From assembly GCA_002732675.1 (NCBI GenBank), contig NVRR01000192.1, positions 1-6,397 of the forward strand: a stretch of 6,397 bases of DNA. Reading direction: 5' to 3'. The notes below the pieces were generated by a model. That model ran no database searches. It was not told where the DNA came from and saw only the letters and a list, made by a program, of their open reading frames with translations. Shown here one piece after another: positions 6,157 through 6,397 of the stretch. Positions within the stretch are counted from its first letter, which is position 1. Each line of letters opens with the position of its first letter. Position numbers and translations under genes: made by a program. The stretch comes from Sneathiella sp. Its GTDB lineage: Bacteria; Pseudomonadota; Alphaproteobacteria; Sneathiellales; Sneathiellaceae.

Positions 6157-6183
6157 CCGACATGACTATATGATCATTGTCGG
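6157..6183 (+). promoter_or_regulatory. Inverted repeat upstream of the oxygenase gene
   Basis: CCGACA (6157-6162) and TGTCGG (6178-6183) are perfect 6-bp arms. TGA/TCA continue the pairing inward past a one-base bulge. The repeat ends 30 bases before the oxygenase ATG, so it could be an operator or a leader hairpin. Its inner TGATCAT (6171-6177) also occurs in the SDR palindrome (6090-6096), so one regulator might touch both sites. I see no convincing -35/-10 pair for the oxygenase gene. Confidence 0.35.
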
Positions 6184-6213
6184 CATAACGTCGCGTAATT
6201 ACGGAGCAGGCTG

Positions 6214-6397
6214 ATGACAACAGATCCAATTGACTGGCAACAAATTGAAGGCACCCTCAATGAAGATGGCTTTGCCTGTCATCAACGGATGCTGTCAGAT
6301 CAGCAATGCGATGCGTTGACGGCCGGCTACGAGCGTGAAGATGCCTACCGCAAAAGAATCGTTATGCAGCGACATGGCTATGGCCGCGGGGAATACC
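6214..6397 (+). CDS. 2OG-Fe(II) oxygenase family protein, N-terminal fragment (runs off window)
   Basis: Only the first 61 codons are present. The start ATG has GGAG (6203-6206) 7 bases upstream. The segment reads MTTDPIDWQQIEGTLNEDGF near the start, then LSDQQCDALTAGYE, then YRKRIVMQRHGYGRGEY at the window edge. That last stretch resembles the FRSRVVMARHGFGRGEY region of bacterial 2-oxoglutarate/Fe(II) dioxygenases annotated as prolyl-hydroxylase-like. The iron-binding HxD...H and the 2-oxoglutarate-binding Arg lie downstream and cannot be checked. The gene is divergent from the SDR-EamA operon across a 151-bp shared regulatory region. The family call rests on this one conserved segment. Confidence 0.72.
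   Translation, partial: MTTDPIDWQQIEGTLNEDGFACHQRMLSDQQCDALTAGYEREDAYRKRIVMQRHGYGRGEY

Noticed and set aside
1..6397. CRISPR arrays, tRNA genes, insertion sequences, toxin-antitoxin or defence genes
   Set aside because: I found no regularly spaced repeats, no tRNA cloverleaf features, no transposase motifs and no recognisable defence domains on either strand.

Overview
The window most resembles chromosomal DNA of an alphaproteobacterium of moderate GC content. I infer this from the mix of protein families and from a textbook CtrA-type box (TTAA-N7-TTAAC) ahead of a cell-wall hydrolase gene. The exact order cannot be told from the sequence. There are no mobile elements, CRISPR arrays, tRNA or rRNA genes, and I see no obvious defence or novel multi-gene system. 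The interest lies in regulatory sites and in two genes with altered key features.

Layout, left to right. Bases 1-252 hold nothing I can support as a gene. A small ORF (253-465, +) could encode a short exported or membrane-anchored protein. It runs tail to tail into a ccdA-like gene (479-1263, -), a thiol-electron transporter for cytochrome c maturation, which is split by a one-base frameshift near 865. Divergent from it is a zinc-free MDR-type NADPH:quinone oxidoreductase (1385-2380, +). A 10-bp perfect stem-loop (2392-2425) separates this from a convergent ArsR/SmtB-family regulator (2436-2756, -). The regulator resembles the HlyU/BigR/SqrR thiol-sensing group but keeps only one of the two sensing cysteines.

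A long AT-rich intergenic stretch (2757-3369) carries the arsR promoter with an inverted repeat over its -35 region, an imperfect AT-rich hairpin, and the CtrA-type box with a well-spaced -10. It precedes a membrane-anchored SleB/CwlJ-type cell-wall hydrolase (3370-4119, +).

The hydrolase converges, with an 8-bp gap, on a two-gene minus-strand operon: an extended SDR of the dihydroflavonol-reductase type (5040-6062) followed 18 bp later by an EamA/DMT exporter (4128-5021). A perfect 11+6+11 palindrome overlaps the likely SDR promoter and ends one base from its Shine-Dalgarno sequence, so the operon is probably controlled by a dimeric repressor that is not encoded here. Divergent from the SDR gene is the start of a 2-oxoglutarate/Fe(II) oxygenase (6214 to the window edge, +) with its own smaller inverted repeat upstream.

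Functionally the window is a set of mostly independent housekeeping and accessory genes. The only clear operon is SDR-EamA, where a carbonyl-reducing enzyme and a small-molecule exporter may act on the same compound or its product.
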